Of a stretch of 64,000 nt of DNA, positions 42,906 to 53,713 are shown one piece after another; the first letter of the stretch is position 1, and the number at the start of each line of letters is the position of its first letter. A program made the translations under genes and the position numbers. Location of the stretch: positions 489,431 through 553,430 of the forward strand of contig JASPKZ010008349.1 in the NCBI GenBank assembly GCA_030220185.1. Direction: 5' to 3'. Source of the stretch: Diploptera punctata (taxonomy: Eukaryota > Arthropoda > Insecta > Blattodea > Blaberidae). Under the pieces are notes generated by a model. That model ran no database searches and was not told the DNA's origin. It saw only the letters and a program-made list of their open reading frames with translations.

Positions 42906-43005
42906 AATTTTGTAAGTACTTAATTGGAAATAAAAGATATTTTAAACATAATTACAGCTGATGATGAAACTTGTTCTGAAAGACCTATAAGCTATTTTTA
43001 TTTAT
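42906..43005 (+). mobile_element. PLE end fragment with hammerhead-like core
   Basis: C-T-G-A-T-G-A at 42958-42964 and GAAA at 42978-42981, with weak stem II. The triplet corresponding to GTC is GAC, so it is probably inactive. Related in sequence to 39345-39545. Confidence 0.45.
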
Positions 43006-43011
43006 TTAAGA

Positions 43012-43110
43012 AAGAAAAATTAATGTTTGAAGCAGAATTTGAACCCTGGACCCTTAATTCTACGTATTAGTATGCTGTCCATTACACCATTCAAACGATG
43101 ATACAAACAT
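43012..43110 (-). mobile_element. tRNA-like repeat, family F
   Basis: 'gaatttgaaccctggaccc' B-box complement and 'gtccattacaccattcaaa' arm; matches 23798-23880. Confidence 0.55.
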
Positions 43111-43262
43111 TAACATTTCTTTCAACTTATACAATACTCGTTCGTCTGAAGGCTAATAGCTGTCGCTACGATCACGCTAACTGATGACTTCCATTCAGAA
43201 GTATTTTTATTGAGAATTTATACATTACTTTTTAGCGGTGAAGCTTCATATTTTCGATGTTT

Positions 43263-43265
43263 TTA

Positions 43266-43299
<34 letters not shown>

Positions 43300-43935
43300 C
43301 ACTGGCACTATCGAACCCGTAGGTTCATGGCCGCATGGACATAAGCTCTCCATACATCCCTATCCTGAGTTAATGCTTTCCAATCATTCCCTGTATAATA
43401 TACTTCCCTCAAGTCACAGTTAATGTTATTCTTCCACCTCATTCTTGGTCTACCAACTGGGCGTTTTCCCTCTGGCTTTCCTACAAGAAGCTTCCATGCA
43501 AGTCTTTCATTCCCCATACGTGCAACATGTCCTGCCCATTGCAGTCTACGAGACTTAACTGTTCTTATTATATCTGGCTTCCTATAAAGACCATGTAGTT
43601 CATTGTTATGAAGTCTTCTCCATTCACCTGTCTGCCATCTCTCTTTGGTCCAAAAATGTTCCTAAGTACTTTATTCTCAAATACTTGTAATCTCCTTTCC
43701 TCCCTTAAAGTAAGAGTCCATGTTTCATACCCATATAATATAACTGGTAGAATAATAGTTTTATATATTTTCAGTTTAACGTTTTTTGAAAGGAGTTGGG
43801 ACATCAAGAGTCTTTGCAATGCATAATAACACGCATTTCCAGAATTGAGTCTATGTTTAATTTCTTTGTGCATCTCATTCCTATTTCTGATTATTGTTCC
43901 TAGGTATTTGATGTTTTTATTTAAATTAACATTTT
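43263..43935 (-). pseudogene. LINE C-terminus with GTAA tail
   Basis: Minus strand: H-K-E-I-K-H-R-L-N-S-G-N-A-C-Y-Y-A, V-I-L-Y-G-Y-E-T-W-T-L-T-L, V-L-R-N-I-F-G-P-K-R-D (43568-43873). A frameshift leads to M-G-N-E-R-L-A-W-K-L-L and G-R-P-R-M-R-W-K-N, and the end R-A-Y-V-H-A-A-M-N-L-R-V-R (43308-43517). The element's 3' tail is (gtaa)n, seen as (ttac)n at 43265-43300. Best-preserved tail of the family that also gives 3600-4556, 51446-51763 and the 54-55 kb array. Confidence 0.85.
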
Positions 43936-43954
43936 CTAATTCTGGATAGAATCT

Positions 43955-44040
43955 AATTTAAGAAAGAAAGAATAATGTTTGAACCCTGGACAGGGTTCAA
44001 ATCTCGGTTCAAACATTAATTATTCTTTCTTTAATTAGAT
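43955..44040. repeat. tRNA-like hairpin, family F
   Basis: Arms 'aagaaagaataatgtttgaa' and its complement surround 'ccctggacaggg'; B-box-like 'ggttcaaatctcgg' in the right arm. Confidence 0.55.
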
Positions 44041-44229
44041 TCTACCCAGAATTTGAAAATGTCAATTTAATTAAAATCATTGAAAAATCTTACTTATTTG
44101 AGGATGACTGAAATCTCAGGTATGTGTTTTATTAACCACTCTAGTGGCTATGATGTGAGGGTGCATCATGCATGATCCCTCCTATAGTGGCTATGATGAG
44201 CGGGCACGTCACGCCTTAAGTTTAATACA
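44041..44229. repeat. Short 'agtggctatga' repeats
   Basis: 'agtggctatga' occurs at about 44142, 44185 and 44230, just before the piggyBac coding region; possibly subterminal repeats of that transposon. Confidence 0.4.
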
Positions 44230-45520
44230 GTGGCTATGACATCTATGCTCTTCATGCTTGTTGTAAGTATTCAAGACCCTACCTTTTCCTTGGAATTTTT
44301 TAAACTATTTATTACGCAAGAAATTTGTGATCACATAAGTGATGAAACAAATCGCTATGCAGAGCAGTTCCTCAAAAAAAATGCATATTTAATAATAGAG
44401 AAATCAAGAATCCGTAAAGGAAACGAAACGAATAGTGACGAAATAATGAAATTGCTGGCATTTTTGTTATTATAAGGGTTACACCTAAAAACCTGACAAT
44501 AAAAGCTATTTTTCACGTAGGAAAATTTTGGAAAGTCCAATATTTTTGGAACTTTTTTTCAAAAAGGAGATTCCACCTTCTGCTTAAATTTTTACATTTT
44601 GTAATTAATGAGTAGTATGATGAGGCAACGTGTGGTTCTAAGAGACTGTACAAACTCAAACTGATTTTAGATCACCTTAACAATAGATTTAGAAGTGTGT
44701 ACACTACAGATTATGATATTTCGATAGACAAGTTGTTGATGATGTGGAAGGGAAGGCTAGCTTGTAAAGTGTTCATTCCTTCTAAACGTTCCCGATTTGG
44801 CATAAAACTGTTTGAATTATGCGAGGCAAAATCGGGTTACATGTGGAACTTCGTTATATATGTAGGGAAGGATACAATATTCGACCAGTCGTTAAAAAGT
44901 TAGGCTTATGGGTCTAAAGTTGTGTTGGAACTAATGAACGCTCTACTAAATCAGGGTTGTATGGTTACCATGGACAACTGGTTTACGAGTCCTGATTTAT
45001 TTGAAAAAATTGTGTCAACAAGGAACTGACGCAACTGGAACTTTACACCAGAACAGAAAAGGTGTATCTATTGAAATAAGGGAAGCCAAGCTAAAGGATG
45101 GAGAACATGTATCGGCCTACAAGGATAAATTGATGGTGATGAAGTGGAATGATAAGAAGGATATTTGCCTTATAAGTACAACTCATTATGAGAAGATGGT
45201 ATCTACCAAGGTTTGTGGCCAGGACATCACAAAGCTTAAAGTTGTACTTGACTACAATTTGAAAATGGGAGGGGTAGATCTTGGCGGCACTTATCTTGTG
45301 AGTTATCGTAGCACAAGAAAGAGGACGAAGAAATATTACCAGAACAAATTTAGGTATTTCATAGACATATGCTGCCTGAATTCATACTTGCTCTATGTCA
45401 AATCAGGGGCCAATATGAAATGTATAGAATTTAAATTTAAATTGATCGAGAACATGATGGCATTAAAAAACGGATTAAATAAAAGCAATTCGTTAGGGCA
45501 TTTTTTTGCATTTTCTTAAC
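44230..45520 (+). pseudogene. piggyBac-like transposase pseudogene
   Basis: Three open segments. 44280-44470: F-F-K-L-F-I-T-Q-E-I and E-T-N-R-Y-A-E-Q, the N-terminal part of the family domain. 44697-44903: Y-D-I-S-I-D-K-L-L-M-M-W-K-G-R-L and S-R-F-G-I-K, containing the first catalytic Asp (usually I-D-E-S). 44905-45519: V-T-M-D-N-W-F-T-S-P with the second Asp, G-T-D-A-T-G-T, and L-K-M-G-G-V-D-L with the third Asp, ending R-T-K-K-Y-Y. All three catalytic aspartates survive, but the segments are separated by stops and frameshifts (e.g. TAG at 44901). No clear TTAA-bounded ends. Confidence 0.8.
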
Positions 45521-46509
45521 TTTTTTAGGGATAGGTCATTTTTTGGCAATTTTTAGGTCATTTTGAGCATTTTTTACACTTTTCTGGAAGGCTGTGACAT
45601 TATTTGTATTTGATTTAAGATTTTTATTATAATTCAGTATTTTTCCTTGTCAATACAATTTCTTGGAATTAAGTAGTTGCTTTGCTAATTACTACCCCTA
45701 TTTTTCAAGGTATGTGCATAATGAACTTGCCCACTTCTAGGAATTTTATTCGATTTCTTAGAGCTTATGCTAGCTTTTACCCTTATTCTGATTGTTAACT
45801 GCAATTCAAAATGGTTCTAAAAGTGCACTGTGTAATTGAAATGGATTTTTTGTAATAAAAGGTACCATAATATGTATTTTTTTAATACTTTTCTTTTAAT
45901 ATTTTGATGTTAAGTTAAATTTATATAATTCGGTAATCAAGTGAGTACTTAATCTAATAAATAGTATTTTTATTGGTAATTCTAAACTTTTTATTCGTCA
46001 TTTTTTGTATTTTTTAAGTCATAAATGCATTTTTTATTTTGCATTTTTTACCAATTTATAGGTCATTAAATGTCTTGCTCTAATAATTACATTTTCAATT
46101 TTCAGGTATAGGGACACGTCTATCATTGTTTGTTACGATCTTATCATTTACTTTGTTACAACCTCTCCCCCTCTTGCAAGTATACTGTTGTTGTATGATG
46201 AAGGTCAAACACAACATTCTAACTGGACTTGTGTGAGGGCCAGAAAAATGTACAAAAGTGAACTAGTTTACACTGCAGTTTGGCGGGCTAAATTTGACAG
46301 TTTCTTGGAATTTATGACACCCAGCTGGATATTGAAAGACGGGGGGAAAAAGTGCATTCTTACAGGTTCAGTGTCGTGCATGCTAAAAGCTAAACAGTGG
46401 TGTGCTTACAAGTTCATAAATTTTGTTTTTGATTATTTTTGTCTGTTTGTTAATATTTTTATTTTTTATTTTATTTCAAGTATATTTTCTTCTATTGTTA
46501 ATGCATATA
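45521..46509. other. AT-rich, 'gcatttttt' repeats, one odd frame
   Basis: 45500-46080 repeats the words 'gcatttttt' and 'taggtcattttt' irregularly, a simple-sequence-like tail also seen around the hAT element at 57-58 kb. A frame at 46188-46565 starts M-L-Y-D-E-G-Q-T-Q-H-S and includes R-A-R-K-M-Y-K-S-E-L-V-Y-T-A-V-W-R-A-K-F; I do not recognise it. Confidence 0.4.
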
Positions 46510-47085
46510 GAGCAATAAATTCTTCTAAGTTCTATAGAATCGCAGTGCACATGCACGAGTTGCTGTAATGGTTAATGTAGCTTCCAGTAGATGGCTCTGA
46601 AGTCGGCATAACCAACTTTGGGAATAAATTCTTAAATGCTAAAAAAAATGGACTTAATCTAACTTCCCATTTCCTAACCTAACAAAACACTTTACATGCA
46701 TATTATTTATTTCCAAATGCAAAAAAAAAAAGAAAAAAAAGGACGTAAACTAACTTCCCATTTCCTAACAAAACAATTTACATGCATATTATTTAACTAT
46801 GAACTAATTTTACGTACACTAACACTAAATATGGTTTTGAATTATTTTCAAATGTTGGTAACAGCGATGTGAGAATCTCCTAGCGGATGTTATATGAAGC
46901 ATTTCCACGCCTGTAAAACTCGATGTACAATATTCGCGTAATTTAGAAATATTTAATAATCGTAAGAAATGTTTATAAAATGGTTCCAAAATGTTTAAAA
47001 CAGTACCAAACGTTATTATAAATCGCTGAAAAGTGTTTAGTGCATCAGTGGCATAAGAATATTACATGGAAAATTGTGTGTGACA
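46510..47085 (+). repeat. Dispersed 550-bp repeat, copy 2
   Basis: Second copy of 28840-29395, same orientation, with an a-rich expansion near 46720-46740. No coding seen. Confidence 0.75.
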
Positions 47086-47418
47086 GTTTATACACCACAG
47101 CCAAAATGTTTATTTGAAATATTTAAATAGCATATTAACAGAAATATTAGCATTAGAAAATGAAGTTGTAATTCTTTAAAGGAATACAAAATTTAAATGT
47201 CCCACTGAGGGTAGCCACTACTTGGTTTAAATGTCCCATTGAGGGAGGTGCACTGTAAACTACCACTTAACTGATTAATTCAAGGTGTATTACCTTCATA
47301 TTATACATGTTACTCGTGACATTAGAAATAAATAACTAAATTCTATGGCATGGCAGGTCTATAGAATGCCTTTGGCTGTTGGCCTCACCATCCACATGGT
47401 TAATCACCAAAATGGATG

Positions 47419-48935
47419 CACATTTAAATTGTATATCTAAAGAATCTTGGCTTAATTACTTTCATCATTTATGGACACAAAAGGATGATTTATTACAAAT
47501 ACCAATCTCTAATAACACTGCTTTGGAACAAATTTCTATAGATGAACTAACTGATGTTGTTAAATCATTAAAAAGTAACAAAGCTCCCGGAGAAAACCAC
47601 ATTAATCAAGAATTATTTAAATTTTCAACTAAAAAATTTTTAGACAGATTTCTTATTCTCCTTAATATGATATGGGAAGGACAAGAACCACCACAAAGCT
47701 GGAACAAATCCATTGTAATACCAATCTTCAAAAAAGGAAGTCGCCAAATCAAAGATAACTATCGTGGAATTAGCTTGTTGAACTCTGGATATAAAATTTA
47801 TGCTAATATTGTTAAGAATAAATTGAGGAAAATTTATGAAAATATAATTGGAGAAGAGCAGAATGGATTCAGAAAGGGTAGATCTTGTACAGATGGATTC
47901 TTTACTCTAAAACTACTATTAGAAAAGCACAAGGAATTCAATATAGAAACTCATATCACCTTCGTTGACTTCATAAAGGCTTTTGACAAAGTAGACAGAA
48001 ATATATTACTACAAATTTTAGCTGATGATAACGTTCCACAACAATATATTACTAATATCTTCAACATCTATAAAGATAATGAAATCTCTGTTAAACAAGA
48101 TGGCAAATTATCTTCTTGGGAAAAGATCAACACTGGAGTAAGACAGGGATGTGGACTTTCACCGGTGCTTTTCATTATATACATGAATAAATTAATAAAT
48201 GAATGGAGGAAAAACACAACGAGGATATATACCCATCAATAGGAACCTCAAACTCGATGCTATTCTTTTTGCAGACGATTTAGCTCTCCTGGCACTTTCC
48301 GAAAATGATTTGCAACGATCAATTTATAATTTACAAAAAATAGGTGCCAAATTTAATATGGAAATATCAATTAACAAAACTAAAATTATGGCATTTCATG
48401 GGAAGGACCCCATACAAAGTAAAATCTGTCTCCAGAATAAAATTTTAGAGAGATCTAATCAATTTAAATATCTTGGATATTATCTCTCTATCTGGGATGA
48501 AAAGGATATCCCTGAAAAATTACTAGTTATAATAAAAGTTTAGGAATTATTAATCAAGTTATGAAACCATCCCTTGTACAAAAAAACACCAGATTACGTT
48601 TATATAACACTTTGGCTAGACCAGTGTTGACCTATGGTAGTGAAGCATGGACACTAAAAAAACAACATGAAAGCAGAATAACGGCTTGTGAAATGAGATT
48701 CATGCGCAGAACAGCGGGTTACACCAGATGGGATCGGAAAAGGAACACCGATATCTTAAAAGAATTGAAGACTACGCCAATTTTGGAATATATTAAACAG
48801 TACCAACTAAATTGGAAACACCATCTTGAAAGAATGAGTTCAAATCGGATCCCCAAAGCTGTTTATAATTATATACCAAGAGGACGAAGATCACTGGGCC
48901 GTCCTATGAAACGCTGGAGGGAAAATTTTCTATAG
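47419..48935 (+). pseudogene. LINE reverse transcriptase, two frameshifts
   Basis: First frame to 48242: K-S-N-K-A-P-G-E-N, S-I-V-I-P-I-F-K-K-G, N-Y-R-G-I-S-L-L, N-G-F-R-K-G-R-S-C, motif A F-V-D-F-I-K-A-F-D-K-V-D, motif B G-V-R-Q-G-C-G-L-S-P. A frameshift near 48230 moves to the frame with motif C L-F-A-D-D-L-A-L-L (48267) and Y-L-G-Y-Y-L. A 1-nt deletion near 48513, absent in the 15-kb copy, moves to the last frame 48561-48935, ending R-W-R-E-N-F-L. All three catalytic Asp positions are kept; only two small lesions separate it from an open RT. Confidence 0.85.
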
Positions 48936-48984
48936 GATCGTAACAGGCCTTGGCCTAATACTTGGAAGGAAGAAGAAGAAGAAG
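47419..48984 (+). mobile_element. LINE copy, RT and C-terminus
   Basis: 5'-truncated but with the whole RT domain. It ends in (gaa)n at 48968-48984. The SINE-D halves and TSD define both ends. It shares near-identical sequence with 15017-15960. Confidence 0.9.
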
Positions 48985-49284
48985 ATGGATGATTGTCCAG
49001 CCAGTATAAGAGCCAGTGGTCAGCATGTTGGGTCCAACAAAATACCTGGTTTTCTCAATCTGTAGCATCAGCTTGTTGTAGCTAACGGAATTCGTCGTAA
49101 CGCTGGGTGGGCACATATTGGCTGAAACTCCATGAGAAAAATTGTTCTTCCCACAAAAAAACATTTCATTTACCGGTAAATACATTTTATACTAATCTCT
49201 GTTGTAATCTTATCTTTTAGTATATAAAAATCCTTTCCATAGTTAAAAAAAATCATCAACTCATTAAAGAAATAGCTATTTATG

Positions 49285-49885
49285 TATCGGCGCTGTGTTC
49301 TTTGGCGGGCAGGTCTAGGGACGATACCCTCTGTAGACGTCGCAGAGAGCACGAAACCCTTGCTCACGTCCTTGGGGCCTGTCCATTTGGAGAATCACTG
49401 AGAAACATTCGGCACCACACTATTTGAAATATGATGGCAGAAGCCTTGCAAGATTTTGGATACACAGTTTATGAGGAAGTACATGGTGTGGCCACTAATG
49501 GGAGTAACAGACGAATAGATATTATTGCAATTAGACCATCCTCTAAAATTGGTATGATATTAGATCCCACAATTCGTTTTGAGACACATAGTGGCCAACC
49601 TGAGGAAGTTGACTCTGAAAAGAAAGCCATATATGAGCCAACAATTGACTATTACAAAGATAAATACCAACTAGATAGTATAACTGTCACAGGATTGATG
49701 ATCGGGGCAAGAGGTACTATACCAGGATTCTTAGCCAAATTTTGGAATTCCTTAGATTTGGACAGGGTGTATCTTTCTAGAATTGCCATCGCTGCCATTA
49801 GAGGATCAATTTCAATTTTAAGAAACCATATTTACAAACCTACTTTATAGTATGTATACTTCAATTAGGCCTACAAGTTGAATTT
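49285..49885 (+). pseudogene. R2-type LINE: zinc knuckle and RLE endonuclease
   Basis: 49330-49424 reads T-L-C-R-R-R-R-E-H-E-T-L-A-H-V-L-G-A-C, the CCHC knuckle of site-specific R2/NeSL-type LINEs with its second Cys changed to Arg. A frameshift at about 49425 joins the frame 49431-49850: R-R-I-D-I-I-A-I and L-D-P-T-I-R-F-E (PD-(D/E)XK-like restriction-enzyme-type endonuclease), E-K-K-A-I-Y and P-G-F-L-A-K-F-W. In intact elements this domain sits C-terminal to the RT and cuts the target. The RT itself is absent. It is a different LINE class from the others here, which use an AP endonuclease. Confidence 0.7.
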
Positions 49886-49988
49886 TTTAAAATATATTTA
49901 CAAAATGTATTTCATCAATTACAAAAATTAATTGTCTGTATCACTTTGTCCTTGAGGCAATCCTCTAATGAGGAAAGTTTTATATATA

Positions 49989-49989
<1 letters not shown>

Positions 49990-50062
<73 letters not shown>

Positions 50063-50080
50063 TATATATATATACACACA
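49990..50080. repeat. (aat)n and at microsatellite
   Basis: About 23 aat units at 49993-50060, then at and ac dinucleotides. A poly-Leu frame on the minus strand here is an artefact of the repeat. Confidence 0.95.
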
Positions 50081-51018
50081 AAGGAATATTTTTGTTAAAC
50101 ATATATGAATAGTTGCCCCAAAAAGAGATCTAACCCACAAAAATTCAAAAGTTGAGTTTTCAGTGGATTAGTGATCTATCTGGAGAGTATCACAGCATGG
50201 TGCATGTAAAATTATCCATACTCTCTTCCAGACCTGTTTTATTTATTTTTAAAAGTTGGCTTTCAGGTAAATAGTGATCTGTATGTTATAAAATGGCAAA
50301 ATCAATTATTCAAATCAATAATGACAGTGCAGAAAAACAATTATTACACATATGCAAATTCATTCCACCACAGTTCCGTGAATTCTAATCAGAATCTTAG
50401 AGAAATTGAGTGAAAATAAGAAAGACACAAAGAATGTAACAAAATAACATTAATGGAAAATAAATACTGAAAACTGATTAAGTTACAAATTTTTCTAACT
50501 GAATCAATGTTCAATATGTATTTTCTATTTCTTATTATAGCATTTTCGGTTAAATATGTGTTAGATAATTTTTCCACCCTATAGAGATAGATCACTTTTG
50601 CACTCAATTCTGTATTAAACTGTTATTAGCATGTTATTTTGCATTCAAATTGTTGTATATGATTCCAATAGGATGAGAGATTAAAATGTATATGAACATT
50701 ATAATTTTTTTTCGTTTTCCCAACAATTTATAGTTTGTGGGTTAGATCTCTTTTCTGGGCAACTATTCATATGTCTGTATCAGATGATATCACATTGATG
50801 ATAAATTGTGTTATGAAAATGAATAACACTTCACATTAAAAAATCTCATCAAATTGTTGTAGGTTTTATATCACAAAATAGTTTTAAGTAAAAGCAACCC
50901 TTTCATTGAATGAGACTTAACATATATAGAATGGAAACAAATTATACTAACAAACTTTAAGAGTTAAATTGTACAAAAAAGTTACCCAGTCATTACTTAT
51001 TTTAGGAATTCACACTAT
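50081..51018. other. No recognisable gene
   Basis: 'aaaagagatctaacccacaa' at 50119 and its inverse 'gtttgtgggttagatctc' at 50733-50750 bound a roughly 630-bp AT-rich block, so it may be a non-autonomous DNA transposon with terminal inverted repeats extending out to 'atatgaatagttgcc' and 'gggcaactattcatat'. No coding. Confidence 0.5.
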
Positions 51019-51822
51019 GGCTCGAATCTATGAACGCATTAGACCGTAAAAGTTGTTCTCTGCCTGTACTCTGCTGAGAAAGTTGCATCTAAATACATTT
51101 CTGCGTACTCAAAAATCTGTTCATGTGATAATAATTGTTGAAATTCCTAAGCTACCTGGCGAGGTGACTTAGCAGAGAAACGAATCATGAGCAACCCGAT
51201 GGTAACTGATGTAGTTTGAAACCTTGCTGCTTTATCCAAAATGTCGGACCTTGAAGACTTCGATCATGTTTTCAGTATATGCGGAGAAGAGGAATTTGAT
51301 AGAGTCTACCAAAGAATTCAACTGGAAGAACAGGATAATCGGCGTAATATTGCGCGAGCAGGCGTTGTATATGGTATTATTTGCAGGATGCAAGCTTAAA
51401 TGCGTTCCTCTAGCAGATGAAAATAACGTAAGTGTTTTTATCGCTACATAACAATGAACTACATGGTCTTTATAGGAAGCCAGATATAATAAGAACAGTT
51501 AAGTCTCGTAGACTGCGGTGGGCAGGACATGTTGCACGTATGGGGAATGAAAGACTTGAATGGAGGCTTCTTGTAGAAAAGCCAGAGGGAAAACACCCAG
51601 TTGGTAGACCAAGAATGAGGTGGAAGAATAACATTACTATGATTTGAGGGAAGATTATACAGGGAATGATTGGAAAGCATTAGCTCAGGATAGGGATGTA
51701 TGAATAGCTTATGTCCGCGCGGCCATGAACCTACGGGTTCGATAGTGCCAGTGAGTAAGTAAGTTTTTATCGCTGAGAATTCCGGGTAATTTCTTGCCAA
51801 TTTTACGAAAACGACTTTCATG
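51019..51822 (+). mobile_element. PIF/Harbinger-like element, copy 5, with LINE insertion
   Basis: Left end GGCTCGAAT at 51019; the right terminus is lost after 'gactttcatgcac'. The short ORF begins at 51241 (M-S-D-L-E-D-F-D-H-V-F-S) and shifts frame near 51353. A LINE is inserted at 51446-51763. Confidence 0.7.
51446..51763 (+). pseudogene. LINE C-terminal tail with TSD
   Basis: Perfect 11-bp TSD 'tttttatcgct' at 51435-51445 and 51764-51774. Encodes I-I-R-T-V-K-S-R-R-L-R-W-A-G-H-V-A-R-M-G-N-E-R and G-R-P-R-M-R-W-K-N, frameshifts after 51640, and ends at the A-M-N-L-R-V-R codons and 'gtgagtaagtaag'. Severely 5'-truncated. Confidence 0.85.
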
Positions 51823-52406
51823 CACATAGAGAACGAAATGACCGAGCTTACTACGTAAAATTGGAGGGATCACGGCAAAAATCTATTGCGCCATAGTGGG
51901 TTGTTTCTGATCTATTGTACATTATTGACCATTTCTATCATGGCACTCAATTTGATTGATATTCTATTTATGTTCTCTAGCAGTAAAAGCAAATGCATTT
52001 ATTATCAATTTGTGTATGCCATAATATGGGCAATTACATTTGGAAAACAAAACGGAAATGCCTTACTTATCATTGGAGACCAAAACAAATTTGTTTTAAT
52101 TATAGGTCATTTTTACTTAGAGTAATATATGCGTTTTCACAAAATTAAAGACAGCTGTAGGAAATAAAAACCCAGAGATAACCCACTATAGTAAAAACCT
52201 TCCCTAGGCACGACCCAAGGATTATTGATTTATGGGCACGACCTTTTTATAACAGGTTTCTCTTTGTTTTTTAGTAGGTAAATGCTAAAAAAAACACTCA
52301 AAATAATTCCATTCCCTGAGGGTAGATGGCTCTGAAATTAGGAAACAAGTTCAATGAAAAAAGATGAACCATAAAACAATATTTTTTATTTTATTTTAAC
52401 AACCTT
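51823..52406. other. Possible inverted-repeat element
   Basis: 'catagtgggttgtttc' at 51892 and 'gataacccactatag' at 52177 are loosely inverted, bounding about 300 bp. The enclosed hydrophobic frame 51886-52122 (M-R-H-S-G-L-F-L-I-Y-C) lacks support as a gene. Confidence 0.35.
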
Positions 52407-52419
52407 ATCCAAATAGGGT

Positions 52420-52752
52420 CCACCGCTGTGGTCTCGAGGTAGCGTGCTGCCTTGTCACGCAGAGGGCCCGGGTTCGATCCCCGGTCGGGGCAGTTTTTCT
52501 GGGTGAGGTTTTTATCGGGGTTTTTCTTCACCTGTAAGACAAATGTCAAGAAAACTTTAAGGCCCAAACAGTCCCCGAAATCATATGGCCATCACCCTTA
52601 TCATTATCATCCTTACCATTATCATTATTATCATCATCCTTCACCGGTGTGGAAAGCAACGGGAAGCTACCACACCTACACAATTCCCTAGCAAAGCTGC
52701 AAGCATAGCATGCAGTGAAGGACCTGTCTTCGGGCAGAATTACTATGGATGG
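52420..52752 (+). mobile_element. SINE-A reference copy with TSD
   Basis: Perfect 13-bp TSD 'atccaaatagggt' at 52407-52419 and 52753-52765. Full tRNA-like head with A and B boxes ('gggttcgatcccc' near 52471), 3' end 'actatggatgg'. A (cat)n-type expansion lies at 52590-52635. Confidence 0.95.
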
Positions 52753-52765
52753 ATCCAAATAGGGT

Positions 52766-53281
52766 TTGCCAGAAGTGATAATGTATACATAACAATAAAG
52801 AAGGAAAATAATAAATATATATATTAGTGGGTTATCGTTGGATAATATAGAGACAAAACATAAAAAAGATATTCCGATATTTTATAAAAGGTAATCTGTA
52901 TAAGAAAGGATGTGTTTCCTTGTGTTTGTTTAATTTAAATGATTACCTAAACACAATTATGTCGCTCTCCACAATCATATCACTTCAATTACGAAAATCG
53001 CGCTTAATGAATGCTACTTTTAATGGCAACGAAAAAGTGGTAACTAGCGCTACTAGCGGCAATTTTAAATTCCTACAGTGACACACAGATCTTATGTAAC
53101 ACGAAGGAATGAAGACACTGATCATGATAATTCGAAAATTGATAGGTTTGTTTATGACATCATCTTTTAATTGACCATGGAGTGAGGGATGTGGAACTGG
53201 ATATACTAATGTAAACCCCTAATTCTTCCTTTTTCTTTTCCTGGACGCGTACTCAAGTAGTTGGTTTTTTTCAATGCGATT
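52766..53281. other. No recognised repeat
   Basis: Possible upstream region of the exon-like segment at 53282; contains 'aactagcgctactagcggc' near 53042. No feature firmly supported. Confidence 0.35.
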
Positions 53282-53341
53282 ATGGATTTTGGTGAATCAT
53301 CATGCAGCCCAATGGAACTGAAAATGTTTTTTTTATTTAAG
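53282..53341 (+). CDS. Candidate first coding exon
   Basis: 20 codons from ATG at 53282 (M-D-F-G-E-S-S-C-S-P-M-E-L-K) to a good donor 'aag|gtgagc' at 53341/53342. Context 'gcgattatg' has G at -3 to -6 and A at -3, acceptable for insects. It does not match any transposon frame here. No downstream exon with a matching phase is identified, so the gene is unknown and the call is weak. Confidence 0.25.
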
Positions 53342-53436
53342 GTGAGCTGTTATTAATTAAAATATGTTAAGTAAATATAATTCTAATCGCTCGTAATAAA
53401 TGTTGTACAGTAGATTCCACCCACAAGTTAAATGCA

Positions 53437-53461
53437 GTACCGTACCGTACCGTACCGTACC
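53437..53461. repeat. (ccgta)n short tandem repeat
   Basis: Five pentanucleotide units. Confidence 0.9.
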
Positions 53462-53664
53462 AGGCACCATTTTACACATCAGATAACATAATTAAACATA
53501 TATGTACCTAATGACTATAATACTGTAATATGAGAACAAATTTAAAATATTTTGTATTGATGAATATTAGAGATGTTTATTTGTCTTAAGTGCTTGCACA
53601 GAATATTACTTTTATAATAAAGCATTTGACGTCATAGGCCTGCGTATTAATTACTACACTACAG

Positions 53665-53713
<49 letters not shown>

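Larger units (their letters stand above)
47343..49165 (-). mobile_element. SINE-D split by a LINE
   Basis: 47343-47418 is the distal part of SINE-D ('ggcatggcaggtc', 'gttggcctcaccatccacat') and 48985-49165 the proximal part. The intervening 1.57 kb is a LINE. 'atggatg' at 47412-47418 and 48985-48991 is the LINE's 7-bp TSD. Confidence 0.8.

Noticed and set aside
48022..48060. 'ctgatgataacg' as hammerhead
   Set aside because: Lies in RT coding sequence and lacks GAAA and stem II.
49993..50060. Poly-leucine frame on the minus strand
   Set aside because: Translation of an (aat)n microsatellite.
51886..52122. 79-codon hydrophobic frame as a membrane protein gene
   Set aside because: No splice or promoter support, and it sits between loosely inverted ends of a possible transposon.
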